A stretch of DNA of 64,000 nucleotides from Prunus persica. Its lineage: Eukaryota; Streptophyta; Magnoliopsida; Rosales; Rosaceae. A program made the position numbers and the translations under genes. The notes beneath the pieces are model-generated. The model was not told the DNA's origin. It worked only from the letters and a program-made list of their open reading frames with translations, and did no database searches. The stretch spans positions 10,352,505 to 10,416,504 of the forward strand of contig NC_034014.1 of the NCBI RefSeq assembly GCF_000346465.2. The letters run 5' to 3'. Shown here one piece after another: positions 42,473-55,591 of the stretch (position 1 is its first letter; each line of letters starts with the position of its first letter).

Positions 42473-45400
42473 ATGGAGAAGGATAAAAGGGAGGTGATGG
42501 TCTCAGCTTTGCAATTCGCTTGCACCGATGACGTCGCCACTAACGTTGCAACTGCAGAAAGGTCTCTATTTGTACTTTCTTCTTTCTCTTCATTCATCTA
42601 ATCTTGTTAACATCATAGGCTAAGCGAGCATAAGCAGGGCCTGTTATTTGATCAATGAAAATTTGCTGAATTGAAAGACCCTTTTGTTAAAGATTTCATT
42701 TTGAACTTGGTATGTGCATTTCTGGAACTGAATAACCAAACCCAGAAAGTTATCATCTTGTTTTCCTTGAGTGAGATTTTTGCACTGGATGAATTTCGGG
42801 GTTCTTCCTCTTTTTGCAATCTTCCTAATTATTGCCAGTGTTTCTCCTTGTTTTTGGGGCCAGAAAATTACTCTAATTGTATAATCGTACGGGTTTGTTT
42901 GTTTTGCCATTCCTCTCAATTTGTCCAATACCATCCACCATTCCATAAGAGTAAAAGTGGGTGGTTGTTGCGGATTTTAGTCGCATTAAGGCGGATTGAA
43001 GGTATAGTTTGCTTGCTCTGGATAATAGTCTTTTGTTCAATTCACCGTTGAACTTTGATCCAGTGAAGTCTCATTAAATTACTCGAGAGTAAACATTTGA
43101 ACATGATTGTGTGTGTGTTGATGAAAATCTAATGATTAATATGAAATGTCTTGTACTTACTTGCCCTGTGCTTTTGTTCTATTAACAGTTTGATTTTGAT
43201 CAAATCTAATTCGAGCATGGCATGTGTCTCATTTGATTACTTAAAAGTATGCATCTGAACGTGCAATGAACTATTACATGGAAAACTGTTTGTGCTTATC
43301 CGAAGTTTGGAAGGAATATTTTTGTTAGTGTCTAAATTTGGAAACTCTTCTTAGTCAAGAAGATGGGTGTGTGAGTGTTGGGTTTAGTCCAGGAGAGTGA
43401 GCCGTTTTGAACTTGGGTTATGACACTTTTTTGAGATTAAATAAGCATAATGTTTTTGTTTACCCTCTAAAAATTATATGGAGTTGGATCTAGTTGGGGC
43501 CTAATTTAAACTAACAAGTGGAATTCATTATCTATTTCCATTCAGGTTGGTTAGAGCTGCTCATGCAAAGGGTGCAAACATCATTCTTATACAGGTATGA
43601 CACTTCAAATCTGGAAGAAGTTTCTTTCTAGGTCTATAACTCATAGTTTTGTTTTCATTTTGCCATGCTCATACTGATACATCCTCAAAGTTATTATGAT
43701 TTGATATTCCAAATTCCAAATTCCAAATTAGAGTTATATATGCAAAGTTCAATGTGAGCCTAAAAGGTGGAGAGCAAGAAGCATTGTGATTAAAGTCTAA
43801 AATTGTTCTTTTTTTTTTTCCATGGCACTTATGATTGAATGCAAATTGTGATAGTTTATATGTGGTCTTTTCTTTTGATTGGTGCTGGATTGTTGCAGGA
43901 ACTTTTTGAGGGACATTACTTCTGTCAGGCGCAAAGGGAGGACTTCTTTCAGCGAGCAAAGCCTTACAAAGATCATCCAACAATTCTTAGGTGAAAGCAA
44001 TGGGAAATAGCTTTTCAATTTCGGTTTGATCTTCCTAGATGTCCTCATCCTGGATTCTGCATTGTGCTACTAACGTACCAGAAGAACCTTTAAAAAGAAA
44101 AATGAAGGGAAAAAAAAATTAGGTTCTTAATTGACTTGGGAACACTTTTTGGGCAGTAGTACTTATGTATTTTATTGCATGCTCTGTAGGATGCAAAAAA
44201 TTGCAAAAGAGTTGGGTGTGGTAATACCAGTTAGCTTCTTTGAAGAGGCAAATAATGCCCATTACAACTCAATTGCCATTATTGATGCTGATGGGGCAGA
44301 TCTTGGACTTTATAGGAAATCCCACATCCCAGACGGACCAGGTATTCAAGTCGCATAATGTTCCTCTTATTTGATCTCATCTTGTAATTATGATAAAAGC
44401 CACTATTTTTCTGCTGCAGGCTACCAGGAAAAGTTCTACTTCAATCCAGGTGACACTGGATTCAAGGTGGGTGCTTAATACAATTACAATCTATATATAA
44501 TGCTGTTTTTGGTTGCTTCTACATTGGTGGTGATTGATGATGTAATTTTGTTGGTAAGCAGGTTTTCAAGACCAAGTTCGCCACAATTGGAGTTGGTGAG
44601 AAAATTTGAAGTATTTGCTTCTTGAGTTTAGATGAATTTCTTGGGGCAACAGCTGCCCATTTCAAAAGCTGGCATATCTTCAATATTGTCTGTGGTTCAT
44701 TGAACTCTGCAATCTTTATCTGTTAGATAATAGAAATCATGTTGAGAATAGTGGCGTGTATGTTGACCAATGACATTTTGTGGGAAGACTGGAAACTTAT
44801 TCTGCTAGTACTTCATTTCATGTCAGCAATTTGCTGGGATCAGTGGTTTCCTGAGGCAGCCCGATCTTTGGTTCTTCAAGGTGCAGATATATTGTTTTAC
44901 CCTACTGCTATTGGTTCTGAACCTCAAGATGGAGGACTTGATTCTAGGGATCACTGGAGGCGAGTAATGCAAGGGCATGCTGGGGCTAATGTGGTAAATA
45001 TCTTAAGAGTAGTTCGGCTACTTTCTGGATTTAGAAAGTACTTCAGTTGGTTTAAAGTTAGCTTGTCTGTCCTTGTCATTTCAAGCTGCTTATGTCTGGA
45101 GTTGGGTTTAGTTTGTCTATTCTCTAAACTGGTGACTGTCTTGGACCAATAATGGCCAATCAAAGATGCAATATATAAATCGGAACGAATTGAGAGTTTT
45201 TTTTTCCTATTGAATTGCTACCAAGAAAAATTAATTAATCTTTGTTTGATGAATTTCAGGTCCCTGTAGTAACTTCAAATCGCATAGGGAAAGAGGTAAT
45301 TGAGACTGAGCATGGAAAGAGTGAGATCACATTTTACGGTAACTCTTTCATTGCAGGTATTTTTCCTTACTTTTATTTAAAACTACCTTCAATAAACCAA

Positions 45401-45636
45401 TCCTTTGTTGATTGAAGTGAATTTTAAGAAATACTTGGATTTGCATTATTTAATGTCCAGGACCCACTGGAGAAATTGTTGCAACTGCTAATGATAAAGA
45501 GGAAGCTGTACTAGTAGCACAATTTGACCTGGACAAAATCAAATGGAAGAGACATAGTTGGGGAGTATTCCGTGATCGACGCCCAGATTTATACAAGGTG
45601 CTACTGACATCAGATGGCAGCAATTCCCCGTTGTGA
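42473..45636 (+). CDS. CPA: N-carbamoylputrescine amidase (nitrilase-like)
   Basis: Nine exons (42473-42561, 43546-43594, 43899-43990, 44190-44341, 44420-44466, 44562-44595, 44827-44993, 45260-45356, 45461-45636), all GT-AG and phase-consistent, total 903 nt or 300 aa, the usual family length. The nitrilase triad is Glu47 (IQELFEGHYF), Lys120 (YRKSHIPDGPG) and Cys157 (ICWDQWFPEAAR). The enzyme (EC 3.5.1.53) hydrolyses N-carbamoylputrescine to putrescine, CO2 and ammonia, the last step of the arginine decarboxylase route of polyamine synthesis in plants. Arabidopsis NLP1 (At2g27450) is the orthologue by family. No disruption is seen in the coding region. Confidence 0.96.
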
Positions 45637-46600
45637 TGATGCCCCTTACCTCTTACTGCTATGCATGTTGTAGAACTAATAAAGGAAGTACTTCAAAACC
45701 CATCACTATCAGGCACTAAATTTCAGAAGTACAGTGGTCCTCCCCGGATTACTAACAGGGACCCCTCAATGGCATGACTAGAAAATTCAGGAGTACTTTA
45801 GAGGAAGAAATTATTTCAAGTGAAGCACTACTGGGTGATCGTTTATAATTGGTAGTCTCTACACAATGGATTGTGTTAAATTCTTAATTACCTTGCCAAG
45901 TCAAACTTTTAAACCCTAAACCCTAAACTCATTGCATCGCGGTATCTAATTCCAATCTATTTCTTCAATGTATTTGCTGAGAGTGCGATGTCATATTTCT
46001 TATTTAGTATGTTATTATATTGCTCAAGTCTTGTTGAACTTCACTTATCCTGGTTACTGTACTGCATTGGAGCAAGTTGGTTGCCCTCCCAGAGAATCCA
46101 GGCTCTGTTCTAAAGGTTCTATTTCTGGAGCACAGAAAGGTCTGGCCCTGCGCTTCTATCAAAATTGAGTCAGTTTATGCTTAGTGAATTAAGCCTCATA
46201 ATCTCAAAATTAGAATAAAAAGGGAAAAACTCAGGAGTATCATGGGTGGTTTAGGTATAAGAAAATTGGAATATGTTAATAATGGTGCTTTAGCAGAACT
46301 AGGTTGAAAAATTCTCTGTCAGCCTGATAATTGGTGGGTACAAATCATTACAAGGAAATATCTGAAAGTCTTTTTTTTGAAGTTCAAAGAAGTAATTATA
46401 TTATTGTACGAAATTGGAATAGGGTTTGTTTGGGGAAAGTGAAGCCATTTTGTGCCTTTTGATATCCATAAAACAATTCGTGGTATTAATATTCCATCAT
46501 AATGTTGGTGGGGTCTCTCATATACACACTATCAAGGTGCCACGAGAGTTCGAACTTGAGACTACTTATGCAAGTGAAGTCCTTTTATACTATAGTTGTT
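45637..46600. other. CPA 3' UTR and intergenic spacer
   Basis: No supported gene. The short open frames here lack any domain features. Confidence 0.5.
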
Positions 46601-48250
46601 TGTACCCAGTTTTTGTAAATGGACCAAAACTGGTTTACTTTTCAAAAGAATATTTTAAAAGACCCAAGCCCAACAACCTGTCTTTTTTCCTCAAAACCAA
46701 AGGACCCCCGTTACTTAGAGGGCCGTCAGTATAAAAGAAGTTAGTCCAAGGCCCATGAACAGGAAGCCCAGACTTTTGAGTCACACTAAAGTTAAAAAGA
46801 TCGGTGACCGTTATACATAGACCCACATGAGGGTCTGAATGAGGTTATCACCATTAATGACGACCTGACTCTCTTCTCGCCCAGCAAGGAAACAAGCTGT
46901 ACGAAAGCCACCAGAACCAGAAAAGGACCAAGCTGCCAACCAGATCTTCGAGTACAAAAGGTTCAAGTCAAAGGATTATCAAAAAGGACAAGCAGTTCTT
47001 GTCAGAAACGTTCCATCATCCCTCCTATGAACTAGTTCAGATCAGCGAATCGACAGCTGACTTTGGGCAGCAACCAAATATCCTTTCTCAGCCTCTATCA
47101 TTGCAAGCTCTCTCCTTGCCTATAAATAAAGAGCTTCCGTCACAGAAGAAGATGACTCTCTCTCCAAACTAGATGCAACGTCTCGAAAATACTTGAAAAA
47201 TTCAAGATCTTTTCCAACCAGCCTGCTTAATTTCCAGATAGCCAGTTGACAACTCCTGCGTTCGTCTTTTGTTGCTCTGCCATCTTCATGGTATGATTTT
47301 CTTTTAAAATGATCAATTTGAATTCATATAATCATCTAACTAGATAGAGAATTCTCCAGTCCTTCTTTGTTTTGTAATTTATGTTTGGATTAGTCAAATG
47401 GATTAGTTAAAAAGAACCCCCGTCTTCCTCTTGTCATTAAGTTAAGATTAGATGAAGGGATTGCAGAATCCATTTTAACTTTTCATTAAGCACTTGTCAT
47501 TTAATCGCTTACGTACATATATTATAAATTGTTTCGGTAGATAAATTTAATTTCCAGCTTTTGCACTTTTAAATTCATCATTCGGACCCAAAGGAGAAAT
47601 CCGTGGCCGAATAGGGCTGTATTGGTCCAAGAGATAGGAAGTGGAGTTGGGCCCGAATTACACCATTGGGCCCGAATTGACTGTTGGCCTAGTCCAAGGG
47701 TTACACGAATTTCAAATCAGGTTGTTAAGCCCAAACAGGGTACTACTAACCATGATTTTGGTTTCTCCCCTTGCTTGATCAGGTATTGCTCATACTTATC
47801 AAGCTGACACACACAAATGAAAGAATATTGAAGTCCTTTTAGCTGAGGTATAGAAATAAACTAATCTAGACCCGTACCCCCCTTGGAGCACAATGGCTTG
47901 AGCAGAGGTCCAGAGAAAAAACGCGAGCATTACCAAATCAACTCACTACACTCCCCCACACCAGGTCTATTGGACTAGTCTCATATCCAATAGTGGCACG
48001 CCTACGCAACCACACGGATCAAAGTCGAGAGAAGTCAAGGGACAGGGCCCTACCCGAGCCCGCTCGATCCTGTCAAGCTGATTCAACTTTCAAATTTTTT
48101 CAGAAGTTAGCAGAATTCTCACTGCGAGTCAACAAGAAGCATCAACTGGGGCATTAGTGTTGATCCAGCGACCTCTCTGCTCCTCCAAACAAGCCGACCC
48201 CCGCGTCCGGCAGAGGGAGCACCTGACGGAAAAAAGGACCAACAGTAGTA
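46601..48250 (+). mobile_element. Possible LTR-retrotransposon fragment
   Basis: The region has higher GC content than its surroundings. It contains a TATAAATA promoter-like box at about 47123 followed by a leader-like stretch, and a block near 47880-48240 rich in CCC/GGG words resembling the start of a retroelement interior. No coding domain, paired LTR or target duplication was found, so the call rests on style only. Confidence 0.3.
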
Positions 48251-48966
48251 GACCCCATTAGCAACTCGTCTACAATTAAATCAAAACATATTCATATTTA
48301 TGTTGCTAAAATTTGGAAATGAAAATTAGCACCTAAAATTTAAATTTATACTTGGTTGTTTTTACAAAAATGTTGAAATACGAGAGATAAGATTTCACGT
48401 TTTACAAAATATTCTCATATTTTCTCTTTATGTAATATACAACCAAAAAAATTATTTATATATATAAAGCATAGGTAGAGAATGGTGAAATATTCAAAAT
48501 ACCAAAAATTGCCATCGATTAATGAAATTATTAAGAATGAAAACTTTTCATTAAATAAGGATAATAGAGTAAATTAATATTTTTAAATATTAAAAATTTA
48601 GGGAATTTTGCACATATACCATGTGGACTATTAGGAGTGTGCATTTACCACCCAAAGAAAAAAATTTAGCAATTACCACTTAAACTTCTCTTCTAGTGCT
48701 AATGTGCCACCTCCATCCAGTTCCGTTTAATTTATGTTAAAATATTATAACAACACCCCAAAATGTTCTCCAACCTCTCATTCCTCAAAATTTACCATGA
48801 TTAATAAAAGGCTTCATCACTATTTCACCCCTAAAACGGCTCCATGAAATTGAAATTTTATCACTTAACCCTAGAATCTCTAAAAATTGCTGAAATTTTC
48901 TCACTTTACCATTTCCGTCCGCAATACCATTAAGTGTGTTGACGTGGCATTGACATTTTAGTACTT
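48251..48966. other. AT-rich spacer, nothing recognised
   Basis: Non-coding. Short phrases such as ACATATACCATGTGGAC and TTTACCACCC suggest an old DNA-transposon end, but no partner end was identified. Confidence 0.4.
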
Positions 48967-49470
48967 TAGGGGTCGTTTGATATGACGGACTATCATGGAC
49001 TGGACTAAATTATGGGACTATCTTGGATTAGCTAGGATTGGACTAAGTTAGATTAAGTACTGACCTACGTTTGATGCTGTGTTGAACTAAGAAGCTGGAT
49101 TGTAAAAATAGTGAAGATCTATGTTTGGTGTTGTGTCGGACTAAAACTAATAATTTTAATATTTAATTTTAATTAAGGATTTTGACCTAAAAATAAACAA
49201 AAAGAAAATAAAGAAAATATTAATATTTTTTAATGACTAAAACTATCTTATCTCTTTTTTTTTTTCTCGTTGTTCTCCTTTTTCTTTCTTCCTTCCTCTT
49301 CTCTCCTTTGTTTTTTCTTCCTTGGCCCATTTTTTTTTCTTTCTTCTATCCCAGGCCGTTTCTTTTTTCTTTCTTTCTTTCTTTCTTCCTATTCTTTCCT
49401 TTCTCTTTTCTTCTTCCTTCCCTCCTTTTCACTCTCTCTTCATGCTGCCGCATATCCAATTGAACCATCA

Positions 49471-49542
<72 letters not shown>

Positions 49543-49885
49543 GTTCTACTAATTAATGGTTGTGGTGGTTCGAATGGGCGGTGATGGTGGTTGAGCTGGT
49601 TATGTGGTGGTGGTGATGGTTCGATTGACTGATTGGGTGATGATGATGATTCGATTGGGTTTATGGTGGCTGGTTATGGATTTGATGGTGGTGGTCTGAC
49701 GGTCTTAGCGTCATGGTGGTGGTGGTATCCAACCAGACTCGCGTGTTCAAAATAGCACCCACACTATTTTGCAAACCACGTTTCGAGCTCGCTATATTAG
49801 ACAAGCGAGTCTGATGTTTTTTTCCCCATCGGACTATACAATCCTATTCAACTTAATCCTATCTCTTACCAAACATGGGTTTTGA
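48967..49885. mobile_element. MITE-like element carrying CT-rich tracts
   Basis: The left end GGGGTCGTTTGATATGACGG is weakly mirrored by CTTACCAAACATGGG at about 49868-49882, as in several plant MITE families. The interior has a long pyrimidine tract (49250-49440) and a (CT)n run (49473-49541). Serine/leucine-rich frames over it are artefacts. Confidence 0.3.
49473..49541. repeat. (CT)n microsatellite
   Basis: A pure CT dinucleotide run of nearly 70 bp. Confidence 0.95.
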
Positions 49886-49969
49886 TGGGTATTTTTATAT
49901 TATATATTTAACCCTATTCTTAATATATTTTGGTTAATATTTTGGAAGAATTTTGATACTTTGAATTAT

Positions 49970-51303
49970 ATTTTCAATATAGGGCTTTTGACTTCCTCTG
50001 GAGTAAAACGTAATCAAATGGACGAATTTTGGAGTAATTCCAGTTGGAGGACGTTTGTGAGCCACTTAGCTTGAAATTTCAGATTTTTCTACCAAGCGGT
50101 TATTTTCTGGCAATAAAATAAAGGAGTAGTGTGCGATGCTGGAATAGTGATGTTTTGGGCTTTTATTGCGTTTTTGGAGCCCAAGATGACCTCGGATGGG
50201 TTCGTAGCCTTTTGGAGAAGTGTTCAAAATATTTTTAACTTTAAAACAAGCTATCTTGGGCCAGATTTGGATGAAATTTGAGGTCAAAACGTGGCTGGGT
50301 AGATTGTGGACAGATTCTCCTAATCTAATTTGGACTTTATTTCTTAGTATCATTTTATTTTTAATTAGTTTCCTTGTGGGGATAGAAAAGCTGTACATTG
50401 GCAGCTAGGTTTTAAGGGGTATTTAAGCTCTTTCTCACAACTATTTTGGGGACTTTTTCTTTTATGCAATTCTGGGGAAAACAGAGACTTTGGCTAGGGT
50501 TTTTGAAGAGCTTCTACTTCAAGGTGTTTTTATTCCTATTAATTCAAATGATATTTTCTTTTATTTTAATTATAAGTATGCATAACTAATTTTCTATTGC
50601 TAGGGTGAGGCCATAAGCCTTAGCATGAATATGTAATTTTATTAATTTGCTTATGAATAGATGCATGTTTGCTTTGAATTATTAATCATTGCGTTTAAAA
50701 CTATCTATTTATTTTAATGATTGATCACCATTAGGATATGTAGACAAGTAATTTGATGCAATTTATGTTAGAACATCACCCTGAAATTGAGGATGGCTTC
50801 TTGTGATTAGTAATTGTAAGTTCACTTAAGGCGAACATCACGCTCTTAAGGGTTGCATGATTTTTCAAAGGGTTTTCACAAAGCTTAATGAGTCTTGCAT
50901 GTTTATATTTGATCTGAACATCACTGACGGATTGCATGTTAGATATATGTTTTCGCCTGAACATCACAAGGAAAATATGTATTAGGAAAACCTTACCTTT
51001 AAAGCATATATGTGGAAATTCATAAGTAATTGATAGAATTGCATAGGATTGCGACGGTGATAGCTAAACCCTAGTTTCTCTAAATTGTTAGTTTTTAAAA
51101 AGAAAACGTTTTTCTTCTTTGTTGTTATTATTTCCCAACTTTCAGATTTCTTTTAGTGTTAATTTAATCTTTTCAAATTCATAAACTTCAAATCTTTGAT
51201 AAAATATATTTTAGTTATTAATTAAGAGTTAGTTTAATTACAAATTAGTCAAACAATCTTTGGAGACAACGACCTTGCATGAGCACTTATACTACAATTA
51301 CCT
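49970..51303 (+). repeat. Old LTR-like sequence, interrupted by the solo LTR
   Basis: The promoter-like GGTATTTAAGCTC (~50418) and leader-like AT-rich run fit an old plant LTR. The bases either side of the solo LTR insertion (TACAATTACCT and TACCTTGTATTCTTGCAAG) join into one continuous phrase, so this DNA existed before the solo LTR arrived. Its other LTR is not in the window. Confidence 0.35.
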
Positions 51304-53961
51304 TGTAACACCCCGACTCCAAATTAAATGTCTATTTTAATTGATTTAAAAATGAATTACGAATTTACCCTTAGGGTAGGGGTAAATTGGTCATTTTCTT
51401 ATCCGGAAGGATTTTGGAACCACGAATGGTATTTTTGGGTAGGTGGTACTGAGACGAATTTGTAGACACGCGGTAGGCTTGAAACGGAGTTGTAACGAAG
51501 ATTTGGCGATTAAAACATCATCAGTGGCAAACTTGTAAATATTTCAAAAAGTTTGGTAAAAATCAGATTTTTTTTCTTCACCTAAGCTCTCTCTCTCCTC
51601 GCGTGCGCTCAGCACTCTCTCTCTTTCCTCAGTCTCTCTCTCTCCCCAACACCGACTCTCTCTCTCTTCGGTTCTCGCAGCTCCGGCCACGGCAGGACAC
51701 GAGACTGATCCCATTAGCTTCGTCTAGTCGCCCCGATCAAGGCTAGCCGGTTTTCCTCGCCGGAAACCTCGAATCCTTCTGGCAATATCGACTGGTTCAA
51801 TCTGAGATTTCGCCGTTGTAGCGCCGCCATCTTTGCCGCCCAAACCCAGTGAAACAGGTGAGGGTTCTTCCTCTTTTTACATGCTGTAGCTGTTTCTGGG
51901 GTACGATTGGATCAATTTTGAGTTTAGAATTTCGATTTGAAAACCTAGGTTTTGGCCGGATTTCAAAGGGAAATTCCGGCCAGTTGCCGCCGAAATTGGA
52001 CCTTCTCGTAGTTGAATGAAGTGATCCTGACCTTGAGTAGAAGCTAGGATAGGAAGGGTGAGCTCGGGTGTGGAGTTTTTCTGTCACCGAAATTTACTCT
52101 ACACACCCACGCGCTGCCGGCTGGTGAAGCTGTAATTTGACCCGATGAGATCCTTAGGTTGTCACGAGTGCATAGGAATTCGCGGATCTCAATTCGGACG
52201 TCATTTGACTATCGAACAAATTTTCGCATATAGTGTGTTATCCGGGTTCGATAGGTTCTGACAGTTAGATCTTTTCCGAATTAAAATATGTTGTTCTACA
52301 TATTCCTAGGACCGTATGGGACTTCACGGATTATGAATCGGAGCCCCGGATGTTCCGATTCAATAATGCAAAGTTTGCGGGTTAGCGATAGCCGTACAAT
52401 CGTGAACGATTCCTAAACCTGTAATCGGACCTTAGGATACCTTCTTCAACATGCACGTATTGGAAATTTGGGGATTTAAGTATTTAATTTGTGATTTTCG
52501 CTTCGATGTAATTTTATATTAATTAAAGGTTCGTATCTCAAAATAGGTGTTTCGACTGCACGTACTTAGCAGGCAGGACCCCCACGTGGTCAAGCAGCGT
52601 GGGAATATTTGTGAGTGGCCTTTGTTTTCAATCATATGCATGGTTTTATTGATGAAGGATTTTTGCATAATGTTTTAATGGCTTCTTGAATATATTATAT
52701 TCATGAGATGAATTTGATGTTGTATAGCGCTTTGGCAATATATTGTGAGTTTGGCATTTTGGGTATCGAGAGTGTATTTTATAAGGAATTTGGGGAAGTA
52801 TATATATATATATATATATTATCTATAGGCGAGATACTTGGGTTGTTGAAGTGTATTGTGGAAGAATTTGATTATGAGGGGTTGTTGAGAGAAGTTGTAT
52901 GATTACACTATGTAAGTACCTTCTCCAGTTATTAGACTTTTCACACGCGGCGTTAGATGTTCTGGCGTGTGGGAAGAATAGGTTATCCGTCTCACTAGCG
53001 GTGTTGGATGTTCCAGCGTGTGAGACACTTTCCATATGCGGCGTTGGATGTTCCGGCGTATGGAAAGACTCTGTATAGTGTTTAGGGTCATCACCCATGG
53101 CGTTGGATGTTCCGGTGTGTGAGCTTTGGAGTTTCGTCCCCCAGTTGGACCGCTCATCCCTAGACACAGGATAGCACCTGGAAATCCTGCGGACTAGTCA
53201 AACGATCCCCCAGTTGGATTGTTTTTCCGGTACCTAGGTAGTGTGATGAGTATATCGTATAGCTATGTATAGTTATATTTATATATATATGTATATTTAT
53301 ATGTATATGTATAGTTGAGTGAGTGAAGAATTAGAGTTTTTCAGTGGTTTGGCAAGAGTTGCAAGATTGAGAGAATGGGGTTTACGAAGGAGATGACTTG
53401 TGTTTTGAAGAGTTTTAAATGAATTATGTTTTGAGTATTAAATATTGAATTGTGAACCTGCATGACTTGAGCATTATTTTTACACGGTGGGGTTACTATA
53501 TTGTTTTTAACTGCAAATCTGGTTTTTGTCCACTCACATGTTTTTTGTTTTGCGCCCCCCAGCCAGTAGTCGCTCCAGGAAGCGTGCAAGTGGTGTACGA
53601 GGCTCGAACTGTGAACCTTCCTAGTTAGGATTTGAGTAATTTCTTCTACTCAACTGTTCTTGTACTCTAAATTCAGTAGATGCTCTGTTATTGCCCATGG
53701 TAGATTTTACTTGTGAGGTCGGAGGCCATTTAGTATGACTTGTTGAATTATGAAAGCATGCTACTGGTTGGGATATTTTTTATTTTATGTATGTTGCAGG
53801 TTGAAATTTTTGTCGGGTTTGCTTAAATTACAGGGGAGACTCTGCCAAAATTTTGGTAGAAAGTCTTGATTTCTTAGTAAGTGGGCCCTGCATCGGGAAG
53901 ATGTCGGAACAAAGACGGGGTCCGCTTCGGTTTCCGGAGAATTCTGGGGCGGGTCCTGTCA
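51304..53961 (+). mobile_element. Solo LTR of the LARD-like family
   Basis: It begins TGTAACACCCCGACTCC and ends GGCGGGTCCTGTCA, with a perfect 5-bp duplication TACCT at 51299-51303 and 53962-53966. The internal order matches the reverse complement of 3673-6012 and 7093-9379: CT-rich region, GGATCTCAATTCGGACGTC, GTTATCCGGGTTCGATAGG and a tandem GGCGTTGGATGTTCCGGCG block (~52935-53125). A single LTR with intact TSD is the usual product of recombination between the two LTRs of a full element. Confidence 0.92.
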
Positions 53962-53966
53962 TACCT

Positions 53967-54582
53967 TGTATTCTTGCAAGTATTTTCAATGATTTTAACC
54001 CTATTGCGCAGATTCTAAAAATCCTAGCTATTGCATAATATTTTTTACAACTTAAGCTTGCCAAACTAAGCATAATGACACTGTTTAGATCTCAATGTAT
54101 ATATAAATAGGGCCAGTGTTTTAACATAACAAGCAGCACAGATTTGACAAAGCCATGTTCCTTACATATTTTTACGACTTTATACACATTTGAAACAATT
54201 TTAAAACCCGCAGCACCGTGCAGATACCCTTGCTAGTTTAAACTAAATACAAAATAATGTCAGCTAAAACACTTATATTTCAACAGATAAGGTATCAGTA
54301 TAGGTTAATTCTTTGCTTCCCTATGTGGATATGATTTGTTTTGGAAATTAATAAATATGCTTATGCAGGTATAGTTCACGAGAAGATAGTAAATTTCATG
54401 GCTCCGGAGCCTATGACCCTTCTATGGTTCCAGACCTCAATAATTTGTCTGGGTTGAAGAAGCAGAAACGAGCTTCCGTAGTATAGTGTATAGGCCATTG
54501 GATAAAGGGAGAAAGCCACTCTGTCGGGCAATTAACCAGCTGTTGAGTTGAGCGATGTACAAATAATTCAGCCTCGGCTTTT
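53967..54582. other. Spacer downstream of the solo LTR
   Basis: The first ~40 bp continue the older LTR-like sequence. The remainder is AT-rich and non-coding, and includes the 3' flank of the TNL gene. Confidence 0.4.
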
Positions 54583-55544
54583 TCACTGTTGCTTCTGTCT
54601 GCGTGAGAGAGAAAGCGTGAGCTTGCAAGCTGCGGTGATGAGCACCTTCCAGCCATGGAGGCAGCTGCTGCAGTTATTACTGCCTGTTGGGGCTGCAATT
54701 GAGCGATCATCCTGTTGCTCTTCTTCATTATCTGAAAAACATACAAAAATAACATAAAATCCCAATTTAAATTAGAGGAAACTTATTTTTCAAATGAAAT
54801 ATGGATTGACCTGGGAACACCGTAGATGATGAATATCCTATCCTAACAGCACAGATTGTGATGCTAATTTAATTTATGGGGAGGGGTCTTTTTATTTTTA
54901 TTTTTATAATTTAGTTTATTTTGGAAATAGTTGGATAAAATCATCAAATGCGTCAATAAACAACACACCTCTTGTATCTTCATCATTGAACAAGTATTCT
55001 CCTGGGTGATTCAAGACCCATGGATAAACAGGATAAATGGTGGTACTCTGTTGTTCAACCTGCACAAACTGGATCCCCAACTCCTTTACCTGAAAGCAAT
55101 GTTCCATACGTACCGAAACAACCACTTGATCGCAACCTTCCAAGTGCTCATCCTTAAACTGCCAGTGGCTTAACCATATCATGTCTTCTCCTTCACCTGG
55201 AATGCCGAAGAATGATGGCATATAGTACCACTTCAGACCCTTGCTCTTATTTCTGACTCTAATAATCGTATCCATAAGCCCACGATAACGTTGAAAACCA
55301 GTCATATGATTGTAAGGAAAATCAGAGCCATAACTCACATAGACAGCACAGACGATCAAGCCTTTAATTCTGTGATTATCAAGCAAAGGCATGGTAAAAG
55401 ATATTGAGGACCCTCTACTTTTATGGCTGAATTGGCCTGGAACCTCATTCCCACCAAAAAATGTGCTGAATTTACCATCTTCGTACAGTCCCTATATATA
55501 TGCAATAGAACTGACAATATTAGTCAACCATTTCCTGTGATCAT

Positions 55545-55591
<47 letters not shown>

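Noticed and set aside
44739..45152. 137-aa plus-strand frame
   Set aside because: It is CPA exon 7 plus read-through into the flanking introns; the spliced model fits the whole family length.
49233..49584. Phe/Ser/Leu-rich frames
   Set aside because: Translations of pyrimidine and CT tracts.
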